From: Mycobacterium syngnathidarum
GTDB taxonomy: Bacteria > Actinomycetota > Actinomycetes > Mycobacteriales > Mycobacteriaceae
Assembly: GCF_001942625.1 (NCBI RefSeq)
Contig: NZ_MLCL01000086.1
Span: forward strand, 1 to 64,000
Direction of reading: 5' to 3'
DNA length: 64,000 nucleotides
The notes beneath the pieces were generated by a model. It saw only the letters and a list, made by a program, of their open reading frames with translations, was not told where the DNA came from and searched no databases. Positions 47,900 through 55,981 of this stretch are shown in pieces (position 1 is the first letter of the stretch; each line of letters begins with the position of its first letter). A program made the translations under genes and the position numbers.

Positions 47900-49271
47900 C
47901 CGGCTGCAGCGCGTCCGCCACTTCGCGCGCGGCACGTTCGCCGGCCTCCACCGCACCCGAGATCCAGCCGCTCCACCGCAACGCGGTTTCCGTTCCGGCC
48001 CAGTGGATGGGCCCGACGGGGCTGCGTAGCGCCTCCCCGAAAGCAGTCAGCAGACCAGGTGGGGTGGCGCCGAGAACACCGGAGATGTGCGGTTCGAGCG
48101 CCCAGTTGTGGATGAGCACCGTGGTGGGCTCGGCGGCCGCGGCGCCGAAATACTCGGTGAGTGCCCCGACGATCTCGTCGCGCAGGCGTTCTGGGTCGTC
48201 GAGGAGCTCCGGTTCATTGCCGCCGAAGAGCCGGGGACTGTGGATTGCCAAGAAACCGAGCAGAATTCCCACCGAATCGTCCTCGGGTGAGCCGTCGAAA
48301 ACGATTGGTGCACCAGGCAGATCCGAAAGAGCCGCGCCGCTCAGTCCAACGGCGCGCCAGAACGGTGTGTGGTAGAACACGTGAAATTTCAGGATCGCGT
48401 GCTGCTGCCAACTGGTCTGCAGCGCTTGGCGTGCGGTGGGTAGCTGGGGACCAAACTCGATATGTCGGGCGTCGGCCGGGCTCATCGCGATGATGAGGCG
48501 ACGTGCCGTCAGCACCTCGCCGCCGGGCCCCGTCACCGACACCCCGTCGTCGGTCCGGTCGACGACCCGCAGCGGCCAGTCGCACCGGACGCGATCACCC
48601 AGGTCGGTGGCCAGCCGCTGAGCCACTGAACCGGCACCGCCGACGATGGTCAGGTCGACGTCGGCGCCCATGCCCTCGATGCCCCCCGCGCCGGCCAGAA
48701 ACCACAGGGCGAACAGCATCGACAGCTGAGCCGGTGGCGCCACACACGCCAACGAAAACAACGCCGTCAACACATACGTCGCTTCCTCGTCGGTGACATT
48801 CGCATCGAGCCAGCCGCCCAGCGTCATCGCATCGAGGCGGGCAGCACCCGGTGAGTCCCACGGTTTCTCCAGGGATATGCCGTCGGACATGGCCTGCAGT
48901 TGTCCCATCGCGGTCAGCAATGCAGCACCGCCGGATTCCGACAACGGGGGCAGCTCGCCGCGATAGGTCTGGCGTTCCCCCTTGCGGTACCACACGTCGA
49001 GGTCGTCCGGATTGCGCATGGAGCCATTGGGTTTGGTTCCGATCTCCAGCTCCTCGAGCAATGCAACCAAGTGCCGCATGCCGGTGCCGAAAAATTGACC
49101 GCCCCGGTCGATGGTGATTCCGTGGGCCTCGGTCAGCATCGTGCGGCCACCGACCTGCGGGCGTGCTTCCACCACCGCCACGGTCAGGCCGCCGGACACC
49201 AGCCTGCGGGCTGCCACCAAGCCGGACACCCCTGCGCCCGCCACGATCACGTCGAGATCTGCGCTTGTCAT
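47892..49271 (-). CDS. Flavin-containing amine oxidase family protein
   Basis: 459 residues. N-terminal FAD motif VIVAGAGVSGLVAARRL followed by EARPQVGGRT, and C-terminal IHWAGTETALRWSGWISGAVEAG (quoted in part), the second FAD-binding stretch of the monoamine oxidase/phytoene desaturase fold. Likely oxidises an amine or a hydrocarbon chain. Divergent from the flavin reductase gene across a 116-bp region carrying a direct repeat. Confidence 0.9.
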   Translation of the reverse strand: MTSADLDVIVAGAGVSGLVAARRLVSGGLTVAVVEARPQVGGRTMLTEAHGITIDRGGQFFGTGMRHLVALLEELEIGTKPNGSMRNPDDLDVWYRKGERQTYRGELPPLSESGGAALLTAMGQLQAMSDGISLEKPWDSPGAARLDAMTLGGWLDANVTDEEATYVLTALFSLACVAPPAQLSMLFALWFLAGAGGIEGMGADVDLTIVGGAGSVAQRLATDLGDRVRCDWPLRVVDRTDDGVSVTGPGGEVLTARRLIIAMSPADARHIEFGPQLPTARQALQTSWQQHAILKFHVFYHTPFWRAVGLSGAALSDLPGAPIVFDGSPEDDSVGILLGFLAIHSPRLFGGNEPELLDDPERLRDEIVGALTEYFGAAAAEPTTVLIHNWALEPHISGVLGATPPGLLTAFGEALRSPVGPIHWAGTETALRWSGWISGAVEAGERAAREVADALQPAN

Positions 49272-49308
49272 GGACTCGAAGCTAGGCAGCGTTTACGAGC
49301 ACGTCTGC

Positions 49309-49353
49309 GCAGTTTCCGGAGAATTCTGCAGTGAACATTGCGGTTTCCGTAAA
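49309..49353 (+). repeat. Imperfect direct repeat GC(A/G)GTTTCCG(G/T)A in a divergent promoter region
   Basis: GCAGTTTCCGGAGA (49309-49322) and GCGGTTTCCGTAAA (49340-49353) are spaced 31 bp apart, about three helical turns, in the space between the amine oxidase and flavin reductase starts. Could be tandem binding sites for one regulator, for example the PucR-type protein encoded at 51106. Short and imperfect, so it may be chance. Confidence 0.35.
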
Positions 49354-49387
49354 GCACTCCCAGTGCGTTCCGGGCAACCGTATTCAC

Positions 49388-49861
49388 ATGTCTGACACCC
49401 GCCGATACCGAGACGTGCTCGGCCATTTTGCCACCGGAGTCACCGTGATCACGACGTTGCGCGACGCTGAACCGGTTGGTATGGCCGTCAATTCGTTCAC
49501 CTCAGTCTCGCTCGACCCTCCGTTGATCGCGTTCTGCGCCGCACTCGGCTCCAGCACCTGGGATCACATCGCACGGGCTGGACACTTCTGCGTCAACGTG
49601 CTGTGTCGCGAGCAGGCTGAGCTGTCGCACCGGTTCGCCGCCCGCGACACCGACCGCTTCGCCGGGGTCGCCTGGACACCGGCACCCAGCGGCGCGCCCA
49701 GGCTCACGGGTGCCGCCGCGTGGTTTGACTGCCAGCTGGAATCACGCATCGTCGCAGGCGATCACGTGATCGCTCTCGGCCGGGTGATCGATCTCGATGC
49801 CGAACCCGAATCCGTGCCGCTGGTCTTCTTCCGCGGCGATTACCAGCTGCCCCGCGTCTGA
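49388..49861 (+). CDS. Flavin reductase (monooxygenase reductase component)
   Basis: 157 residues of the HpaC/HsaB-like flavin reductase family: YRDVLGHFATGVTVITT at the N-terminus, NSFTSVSLDPPLIAFC for flavin binding and the C-terminal DHVIALGRVIDL plus FFRGDY. Supplies reduced flavin to a partner oxygenase, almost certainly the next gene. ATG 49388 (MSDTRRYRDV) was chosen; 19 more residues are possible. Confidence 0.92.
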   Translation: MSDTRRYRDVLGHFATGVTVITTLRDAEPVGMAVNSFTSVSLDPPLIAFCAALGSSTWDHIARAGHFCVNVLCREQAELSHRFAARDTDRFAGVAWTPAPSGAPRLTGAAAWFDCQLESRIVAGDHVIALGRVIDLDAEPESVPLVFFRGDYQLPRV

Positions 49862-49892
49862 GTCCCTACATCCGATCACCGAGGAGTTCACC

Positions 49893-51092
49893 ATGTCCAT
49901 GACGACACCTGTTTCCGATCCGACCACCGAAGATCTGGTTGCCCGCGCTGCCGCCCTGGTGCCCACGCTGCAGGGCCGCCAAGCCGAGGTCGACGCAAGC
50001 TGTCGCATCCCCGACGAGACCATGTCCGACCTCACCGGGGCCGGAATGTTCCGACTTGCGGTACCACGCGACTTCGGCGGCTACGCACTGACCATGTCCG
50101 AATACGTCGATGTGATGGCCGAACTTGCCAAGGGCTGCCCGGCCACTGCGTGGGTGACCGCGATCTCCAACTCGTCGGCCTTCCAGGTCGGAATCTTTCC
50201 GCCGGAGGGGCAGCGTGAGGTGTTCGCCGCCGGTGCCGATGTGCGGCTGGCCAGCGTGCCGCAGGCCAAGATCTGCACGGCCCGGTTCAAGGACGGTGGC
50301 GTGCAGATCGACCAGGCTCGGTGGTTCTTCAATTCCGGTGTGACACTCGCTGATTGGGCTGTCAACGGGGTCGTCGTGGTGGACGAGCAGGACAATCCGC
50401 TCGACCTGGTGCTGTGTTTGATCCCAGTGGCGCAACTGACGGTCAACAGTGACTGGAGCACGATGGGCATGCGGGGGACCCAGAGCGTCAGCACGGAGGC
50501 GCGTGACCTGTTCGTCCCGGCTCATCGCACGGTGTCGTCGATGGCTGTGCTGACGGGCCAACACGTGTCCCCGCTCGCCGATCAGCCGTTGTATCGCAGT
50601 GCGTCGGTTCCCGCGCTGGCATTGTTCGTGACACCGTGCGGCATCGGTATGGCCGAGGCGGCACTGGACCGGTTCAAAGCCAAGGCCGAAGGCAGGCCTG
50701 TCATCTACACCACGACCGACAATCAGGCCGACGATGCCCATGTGCATGCGAGGCTAGGGGAGGCGCGCATGAAGATCGATGCGGCCCGTGCGCTCACGAA
50801 GACCGCCGCGGCCGCGGTGGATCGCTGGGCAGACCTGCAAGGTGAGATGCCCGTCGAGGAGCGCATCCGGGCGCGCACGCAGTGTTCCTATGCACTGCAG
50901 TTGAGCTTTGAGGCCGTGGACGCGCTGTACGGCCTGAGCGGCGGCTCGGCGATCGCACAGCCCGAGCCTATGCAGCGGTACTGGCGTGACCTCAAGACCG
51001 CGACGTTGCACGGCCTGCTGACCACGACCACGACGCTGCCACTGCAAGGCCGCATCGAGCTCGGCCGCGAGCCCAACGCCGCATTCGTCTGA
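49893..51092 (+). CDS. Flavin-dependent monooxygenase, acyl-CoA dehydrogenase fold (HsaA/DszC-like)
   Basis: 399 residues. Fold of group D flavin monooxygenases: helical N-terminus (LTGAGMFRLAVPRDFGGYALTMSEYV), central beta domain (WFFNSGVTLADWAVNGVVV) and C-terminal helical bundle (YGLSGGSAIAQPEPMQRYWRDLKTATLHG in part). Uses reduced flavin from the adjacent reductase to hydroxylate an aromatic or heteroatom substrate. Ribosome-binding site GAGGAG precedes ATG 49893. The substrate is not indicated. Confidence 0.88.
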   Translation: MSMTTPVSDPTTEDLVARAAALVPTLQGRQAEVDASCRIPDETMSDLTGAGMFRLAVPRDFGGYALTMSEYVDVMAELAKGCPATAWVTAISNSSAFQVGIFPPEGQREVFAAGADVRLASVPQAKICTARFKDGGVQIDQARWFFNSGVTLADWAVNGVVVVDEQDNPLDLVLCLIPVAQLTVNSDWSTMGMRGTQSVSTEARDLFVPAHRTVSSMAVLTGQHVSPLADQPLYRSASVPALALFVTPCGIGMAEAALDRFKAKAEGRPVIYTTTDNQADDAHVHARLGEARMKIDAARALTKTAAAAVDRWADLQGEMPVEERIRARTQCSYALQLSFEAVDALYGLSGGSAIAQPEPMQRYWRDLKTATLHGLLTTTTTLPLQGRIELGREPNAAFV

Positions 51093-51105
51093 CCGGAGTG
51101 GTCGA

Positions 51106-52269
51106 ATGGATGGCGTGGCAGTGCGCCAGATCGATGCCTCGTTGAACGATCTCGCCGACGGACTTGAAATCGTCCTCGACGAGGTCGTCGACGAGATCAT
51201 GCAGCGCGTGGTGGAGGAACTGCCGCTCGTCGATGAGCGGCTGCGGCTCCAACTCGACCGTGCGATGCGGCGCAGCGCCTACGGCAACACCAGGGGATCG
51301 CTGCAGGCGTTGCGGGATCGCCGGCACGAACCGATAGAGACGCCGTCGGAGGCGCTCGACGAGGCACGCGCGGCGGCCCGGGCGGGGCTGGCGCTTGCCG
51401 ACCTGCTGACGATGTACCGCCTCGGTCATCAGGTGTGCCTGGACCGTTGCCTGCAGATCGCATCTGTCACCTGCGCAGATTCAAAGCTGCGCGCCGAGGT
51501 GTTGCGCATCGCGTCGCGGTTCATGTTCACCTATGTCGACAGCGTCGTGAGCGACGTCGAGGAGGCCTTCGAACGCGAACACGAACAGTTCCTTCGCAGC
51601 TCCGCCCAACGTAAGGTGCAGATGGTGCGTGACGTACTCGACGGTGCATATTTCGGTGCCGCCGAATTCGGTTACGACCTCCTCGGTCGGCATGTCGGTC
51701 TGGTTGCCGAGGGGCCGGACGCAGCGATCGTATTGCACAGGGTGGCGCAGGACCTGGCGGTACGGTCGTTCGTCGTGGCGGCTACCGGCGAGGTGGCCTG
51801 GGCCTGGCTGGCCGCCGACCGATTCGAGCCGTCGGACGAGCCGGGCCTGCACATGGGAATCGGAGATCCGCTCAGTGGCGCGGACGGATTCCGCACCACC
51901 CATCGCCAGGCGGCACTGGCCTGTACGGTTGCGTCCCGGCTCGACGAGAACGCTTGCCACTACGACGATGTCACGATCGAGGCGGCCGCACTCAACGATG
52001 AGGCAGGCGCACGGTATTTCGTGGAGCGGGAACTCGGTGCGCTCACCGGTGCCGGGGAGCGCAACCGGCGGATGCGCGAGACACTGGACTGTTACCTGCG
52101 TACCGGGCAGACCGCGGCAGCGGCTTGCGCCGAACTCTGCGTCACGGACCGAACGGTGGCTTACCGGTTGCGAACGTGCGAGGAGATCCTGGGCCGTCCT
52201 GTGCACTTGAGGGCCGCGGAGTTACAGGTGGCCCTGCGGTGGGGCCGCGTGCTCGGTCAGTTCGGATAG
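51106..52269 (+). CDS. PucR/CdaR-family transcriptional regulator
   Basis: 387 residues with an N-terminal helical sensor-like region, a GGDEF-related middle and the C-terminal PucR helix-turn-helix (ETLDCYLRTGQTAAAACAEL then VTDRTVAYRLRTCEEILGR). Members regulate catabolic operons. It starts 13 bp after the monooxygenase and is likely its regulator. Confidence 0.87.
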   Translation: MDGVAVRQIDASLNDLADGLEIVLDEVVDEIMQRVVEELPLVDERLRLQLDRAMRRSAYGNTRGSLQALRDRRHEPIETPSEALDEARAAARAGLALADLLTMYRLGHQVCLDRCLQIASVTCADSKLRAEVLRIASRFMFTYVDSVVSDVEEAFEREHEQFLRSSAQRKVQMVRDVLDGAYFGAAEFGYDLLGRHVGLVAEGPDAAIVLHRVAQDLAVRSFVVAATGEVAWAWLAADRFEPSDEPGLHMGIGDPLSGADGFRTTHRQAALACTVASRLDENACHYDDVTIEAAALNDEAGARYFVERELGALTGAGERNRRMRETLDCYLRTGQTAAAACAELCVTDRTVAYRLRTCEEILGRPVHLRAAELQVALRWGRVLGQFG

Positions 52270-52346
52270 CCTCCTCAGCCCCGGCAAGAGTCCGCCTGGC
52301 GGGAAACCTGAATCCGAACCTCCGTCGAACCACTACGGTGTCCGGC

Positions 52347-53084
52347 ATGACAGGTGTGGTGGTGACAGGTGCAGCCTCGGGGATCGGCCGGGCCAGCGCG
52401 GAGGCGCTGATCGCAGATGGTCGGCGGGTTGCGTTGTGGGACATGGCTCCCGAGGTTCGTGAAGTGGCCGACGCTCTGGGTATGCCTTCAGCGGTGATCG
52501 ACGTGTGTGACACGGGTGCGCTGTCAGGCGCCGTCGAGGAAGCAGCTCAAGCGCTCGACGGCATCGACGGTCTGGTGCACGCCGCGGGCCGGGTGATCCC
52601 CGAACCGGTCGGTGCCTACACCGAGGAGTCCTGGGACGCGGTGCTCGATGTGAATCTGCGGGCACAGGCGCTGTTGACCCAGTTGCTGCTGCCGTACCTG
52701 GAGAAGGCCGCGGCCGACGGCGAATCGCCTGCGGTGGTCGGCATCTCGAGCATCGAGGGCTTGGCGGCCAACCCGTTCATTCCGGCCTACTGCGCCTCGA
52801 AGGCCGGGCTGCTCGGTATGACCCGGTCGATGGCTGCTCAGTTGGGCCCGTTGGGAATTCGCGTCAACGCAGTGTGCCCGGGCTTCATCCACACCCCGAT
52901 GCTGCAGATTGCGTTGGACGTCGAGGAGATCCGCGCGAGCTTCGAGCAAGCCGCGCCGATGGGCCGGCTCGGTCAGCCCCAGGAGGTCGCCGCGGCCGTG
53001 GCGTTCCTGATGTCGGCAAAGGCGTCGTTCATCACCGGCACGCAGCTGGTGGTGGACGGGGGAGTGACCAGCCGTCACGCGTGA
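52347..53084 (+). CDS. Short-chain dehydrogenase/reductase
   Basis: 245 residues, classical SDR: TGAASGIGRA for the nucleotide, NAG-equivalent HAAGRV, catalytic Ser in GISSIEG, YCASK (Tyr and Lys) and the C-terminal ITGTQLVVDGG. Acts on a hydroxyl or keto group with NAD(P)(H). ATG 52347 was chosen because it starts directly at the Rossmann strand; an upstream extension overlaps the PucR gene end. Converges on the gene at 53086 with a one-base gap. Confidence 0.92.
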   Translation: MTGVVVTGAASGIGRASAEALIADGRRVALWDMAPEVREVADALGMPSAVIDVCDTGALSGAVEEAAQALDGIDGLVHAAGRVIPEPVGAYTEESWDAVLDVNLRAQALLTQLLLPYLEKAAADGESPAVVGISSIEGLAANPFIPAYCASKAGLLGMTRSMAAQLGPLGIRVNAVCPGFIHTPMLQIALDVEEIRASFEQAAPMGRLGQPQEVAAAVAFLMSAKASFITGTQLVVDGGVTSRHA

Positions 53085-53085
53085 A

Positions 53086-53388
53086 CTAGTCGCTGGCGGG
53101 CAGCGGCTTGGCCTCCTTGAGGCTGAGTGCGGTGGCTCCGACCGACAGCGTGCCTGCCCCGGCCTTGGTGACGAGCACCTCGGCGCCAGAGTCGTCGACG
53201 TAGCGCTTGCCCATCAGGTTTCCGTCGGAGAACGCGGCGTCGATCGTGGCGCCCGAGTCCTTGTCCTGGTCGAGCGGGATCATCGCCACGCCACCGGCGC
53301 GCAGGTCGTCGAGGCTGTCGGCGCTACGCACCACGATGACCTGGGTGTCGCACACCTGGCTCTGCAGGCGGGTGCCGTTCTTGATCAT
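53086..53388 (-). CDS. Conserved small protein of unknown function linked to an acyl-CoA ligase
   Basis: 100 residues, no membrane segment or signal. Starts MIKNGTRLQSQVCDTQVIVVR, with a single Cys near residue 13 and a beta-rich body (YVDDSGAEVLVTKAGAGTLSVG). I recall similar short proteins beside acyl-CoA ligases in actinobacteria but no function. The ATG overlaps the ligase stop by four bases, so it is translated together with it and may act in the same step. Confidence 0.72.
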   Translation of the reverse strand: MIKNGTRLQSQVCDTQVIVVRSADSLDDLRAGGVAMIPLDQDKDSGATIDAAFSDGNLMGKRYVDDSGAEVLVTKAGAGTLSVGATALSLKEAKPLPASD

Positions 53389-54887
53389 GCTGACTCCTTA
53401 GAGATCGGTGCGAGTTCGTCGACGAGTTGGCGGCGCAGAACCTTGCCGGTCGGGTTGGTGGGCAGTTCGTCGCGGAACACCACCCGGTCGGGGGTGCGGG
53501 ATCCGCGCAGCTGCTGACGCACATGATCGCGTAGCGCTTCGGGGTCGGGGGAGGCGCCCACGGCCGGCACCACCACGGCCACGATGATCTGTCCCCACTG
53601 CGGGTCCTCGGGGCCGACGACGGCGACGTCGCGAACTTCGGGATGCTCGACGAGTACGTCCTCGATCTCGGCCGGGGCGATGTTCTCGCCGCCGCGGATG
53701 ATGGTGTCGTCGGAGCGTCCGCCGATGAACAGGTAGCCGCCCTCGTCGAGCATGGCGACATCTTTGGTGGGGAACCAGCCTTCGGCGTCGAGCACGGAGC
53801 CGATGTCGGTGTAGCGACCCGACACCTGCTCACCGCGCACGAACAGCTCACCGGTCTCTCCGGCGCCCAGTACCGTGCCGTCCTCGGCGCGGATCTGGAC
53901 TTCGATACCGGGCACCACCTGGCCCACCGAGCCGAGTCGGCGGGCGGCGGCAGCATCCTCAGCGGCCAGCGCCTCGCGGTGGTCGTCTGGCCCCAGAACT
54001 GCAATGGTGGAACTGGTTTCGGTCAATCCGTAGGCGTTGACGAAGCCGACGCCGGGCAGCAGTTGCAGGGCCTTGCGGACCAGCGGCAGCGCAACTTTGG
54101 AGCCGCCGTAGGCGAGGTTGCGCAGGGTCGGCAACTCGAGGCCGGCTCTTTCCAGTGCGGTGACGATACGGTCCAGCATGGTCGGTACCACCGTCGCCGA
54201 GGTGACGCCTTCGGTGCGGACCAGCTCAACCCATTTGTCGGCGTCGAAGTGGCGCAGATAGACCATCTTCCGCCCGGCGTACAGGTTGGACATGGCCGCG
54301 CTGACCCCGGCGATGTGGTAGGGCGGGACACAGATGAGGGCCGCGTCTTCGGGTGCCGCCGAGGCGAATTCGACCGTCCCGGTGATGTAGCTGGTCAGGT
54401 TGTTGTGGGTGAGTTCGACGGCTTTGGGACGTGAGGTGGTGCCCGAGGTGAACAGCACGACCGCGACGGCGTCGGGGTCGGCGAATTCGGCCGCCGGCTC
54501 GGCGCTTCGTGCCGCGGCCAGGAACTCCTCGGACGAGATCACCTGCTTGCCCGCGCCGGCGACGACGTCGGCGTACTCGGCGTCGGCGACCACCAGTGGC
54601 TGCGGTAGCCGCTCGATCAGCTCAAGCAAGCCGTCCTGGCTGAGCCGGTAGTTCAGCGGGGTGAACGGCACCGCGGCCCGGGCCGAGGCGAACAGCAGCA
54701 GCGGCAGCAGTGCGCCCCCGGTGCCGACGTAAGCGACGTGAGAGGCCCCGGAGGCCGCGATGACGCCGGCGCCGCCGTCGGCCAGGGCGCTGAGCTCTTC
54801 GGTGGTCAGGCGCAGGTCGTCGGACACCACCGCGGTGCGGTCCGGTCCGCCCGAGACCGCCATCTCCAGCAGTAGTGAGATGCTCAC
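53385..54887 (-). CDS. Acyl-CoA synthetase (AMP-dependent, class I)
   Basis: 500 residues from GTG 54887 (overlapping the SDR stop as GTGA). Motifs: VVLFTSGTTSRPKAVELTH, YGLTETSSTI, FPTKDVAMLDEGGYLFIGGRSDDTIIRGGENI (quoted in pieces) and the catalytic lysine in NPTGKVLRRQLV. It activates a carboxylic acid as its CoA thioester. The frame is open further upstream but that part is the antisense-frame shadow of the SDR. Middle gene of a three-gene unit (SDR, ligase, small protein). Confidence 0.93.
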   Translation of the reverse strand: MSISLLLEMAVSGGPDRTAVVSDDLRLTTEELSALADGGAGVIAASGASHVAYVGTGGALLPLLLFASARAAVPFTPLNYRLSQDGLLELIERLPQPLVVADAEYADVVAGAGKQVISSEEFLAAARSAEPAAEFADPDAVAVVLFTSGTTSRPKAVELTHNNLTSYITGTVEFASAAPEDAALICVPPYHIAGVSAAMSNLYAGRKMVYLRHFDADKWVELVRTEGVTSATVVPTMLDRIVTALERAGLELPTLRNLAYGGSKVALPLVRKALQLLPGVGFVNAYGLTETSSTIAVLGPDDHREALAAEDAAAARRLGSVGQVVPGIEVQIRAEDGTVLGAGETGELFVRGEQVSGRYTDIGSVLDAEGWFPTKDVAMLDEGGYLFIGGRSDDTIIRGGENIAPAEIEDVLVEHPEVRDVAVVGPEDPQWGQIIVAVVVPAVGASPDPEALRDHVRQQLRGSRTPDRVVFRDELPTNPTGKVLRRQLVDELAPISKESA

Positions 54888-55726
54888 AGGCCCTGCCCCG
54901 GTGCGTCGATGAAGATGTCGATGATCGGATTGTCCCCGCCGCCATAACAGGACAGGTCGGTGACCCCGGCCTCGCCGAGTACGGCGGAGTCGATGAAGGT
55001 CTGACCGGTGACCTCGGCTGCCGGGCGGGACAGGATCTCGACCGCCGCGTCGCCCATGATCTCGGGGCTGCGAGACTGCGCAGCCATCTTGTCGCCTTCG
55101 GCCAGGTTGGCCACGGCCGAGGTCGCGATGTAGGTCTCGGGCCACAAGCAGCTGAAGCCGATACCCGGATACTCGGCTGCCCATCCCAGCGACAGCAGCG
55201 TCATGCCGTACTTCGACAAGGTGTACGACGGGTGTGCGCCCAGCCAGTAGGGGTTCATGTTCATCGGCGGGGCCAGCGTCAACACGTGTGGGTTGGTCGA
55301 CTTGCGCAGATGCGGCAGGGCGGCCTTGGTGAGCAGGAACGTGCCGCGGACATTGATGTCCATCATGAGGTCGAACTTCTTGGCCGACAGTGCCTCGGTG
55401 GGTTCGGTGGCGATGGCGCTGGCGTTGTTGATCACGATGTCGATGCCGCCGAAGTGCTCGACCGCGGTCTCGACGGCGCGGGCCACGTCCTCTTCCTTGC
55501 GCACATCGCCGACGACGGCCACGCCTTTGCCTCCGGCCGCCTCGACCTCGGCGACCGCGGTGTGCACGGTTCCGGGAAGCTTGGGGTGCGGTTCTGCGGT
55601 TTTGGCCAGCAGCACCACGTTCGCCCCCCGGCGGGCGGCGCCGAGTGCGATCGCCAGCCCGATGCCCCGGCTGCCGCCGGATACGACCAGCGTGCGATCG
55701 GTGAATGACTCTTGCTGGCTGGACAT
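54884..55726 (-). CDS. HSDL2-like short-chain dehydrogenase family protein lacking the catalytic serine
   Basis: 280 residues from ATG 55726. SGGSRGIGLAIA nucleotide loop, LLAKTAEPHPKLPGT (shared with HSDL2 and Rv3224), NNASA and YTLSK (Tyr, Lys) are conserved. The serine of the tetrad, found in family members as L/I-S-P-P, is alanine here (LTLAPPMN), so ordinary dehydrogenase activity is doubtful. First gene of the leftward unit; divergent from the B12 mutase gene across a region holding a 28-bp direct repeat. Confidence 0.88.
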   Translation of the reverse strand: MSSQQESFTDRTLVVSGGSRGIGLAIALGAARRGANVVLLAKTAEPHPKLPGTVHTAVAEVEAAGGKGVAVVGDVRKEEDVARAVETAVEHFGGIDIVINNASAIATEPTEALSAKKFDLMMDINVRGTFLLTKAALPHLRKSTNPHVLTLAPPMNMNPYWLGAHPSYTLSKYGMTLLSLGWAAEYPGIGFSCLWPETYIATSAVANLAEGDKMAAQSRSPEIMGDAAVEILSRPAAEVTGQTFIDSAVLGEAGVTDLSCYGGGDNPIIDIFIDAPGQGL

Positions 55727-55783
55727 GGTCCTCCTCGTCGAGCGCAGCGTCCGCTGTGCGCCGTGTGTCAACCGTACCCAAAT

Positions 55784-55811
55784 GGTATTGGCATTCTCAT
55801 TTTTAGCAAGT
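55784..55811 (+). repeat. 28-bp direct repeat, copy 1
   Basis: First of two identical 28-bp copies beginning GGTATTGGCATTCTC and ending TTTTTAGCAAGT. It lies 57 bp upstream of the leftward SDR start. Identical sequence recurs at 55941-55968. Probably a duplicated operator or promoter element rather than coding DNA; the intervening region holds no credible gene. Confidence 0.85.
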
Positions 55812-55940
55812 CTCGTAATCGTCGGGTGCGGCGGCCGAGGAATCGGCGTCGACCAGACGGGTTCGCGCGGGGCGCTGCCGGCGTCGGGCGCCCGGGTCGA
55901 CGCAGTTCAAACCAGTCCAGGCGGCTCATTTCCACCGTGC

Positions 55941-55968
55941 GGTATTGGCATTCTCATTTTTAGCAAGT
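55941..55968 (+). repeat. 28-bp direct repeat, copy 2
   Basis: Exact copy of 55784-55811, same orientation, starting 157 bp further on and ending 13 bp before the mutase ATG. One copy lies near each divergent gene, which fits one operator per promoter. The GCATTCTC part resembles the ATTCTC arm of the palindrome at 60415-60429 in the next divergent promoter. Confidence 0.85.
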
Positions 55969-55981
55969 ACGTTATCCACTG

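Noticed and set aside
53385..55781. A 798-codon frame as a fused SDR-ligase or long ligase
   Set aside because: The first 298 codons are an out-of-frame reading of the SDR gene; ligase homology starts exactly at GTG 54887, which overlaps the SDR stop.
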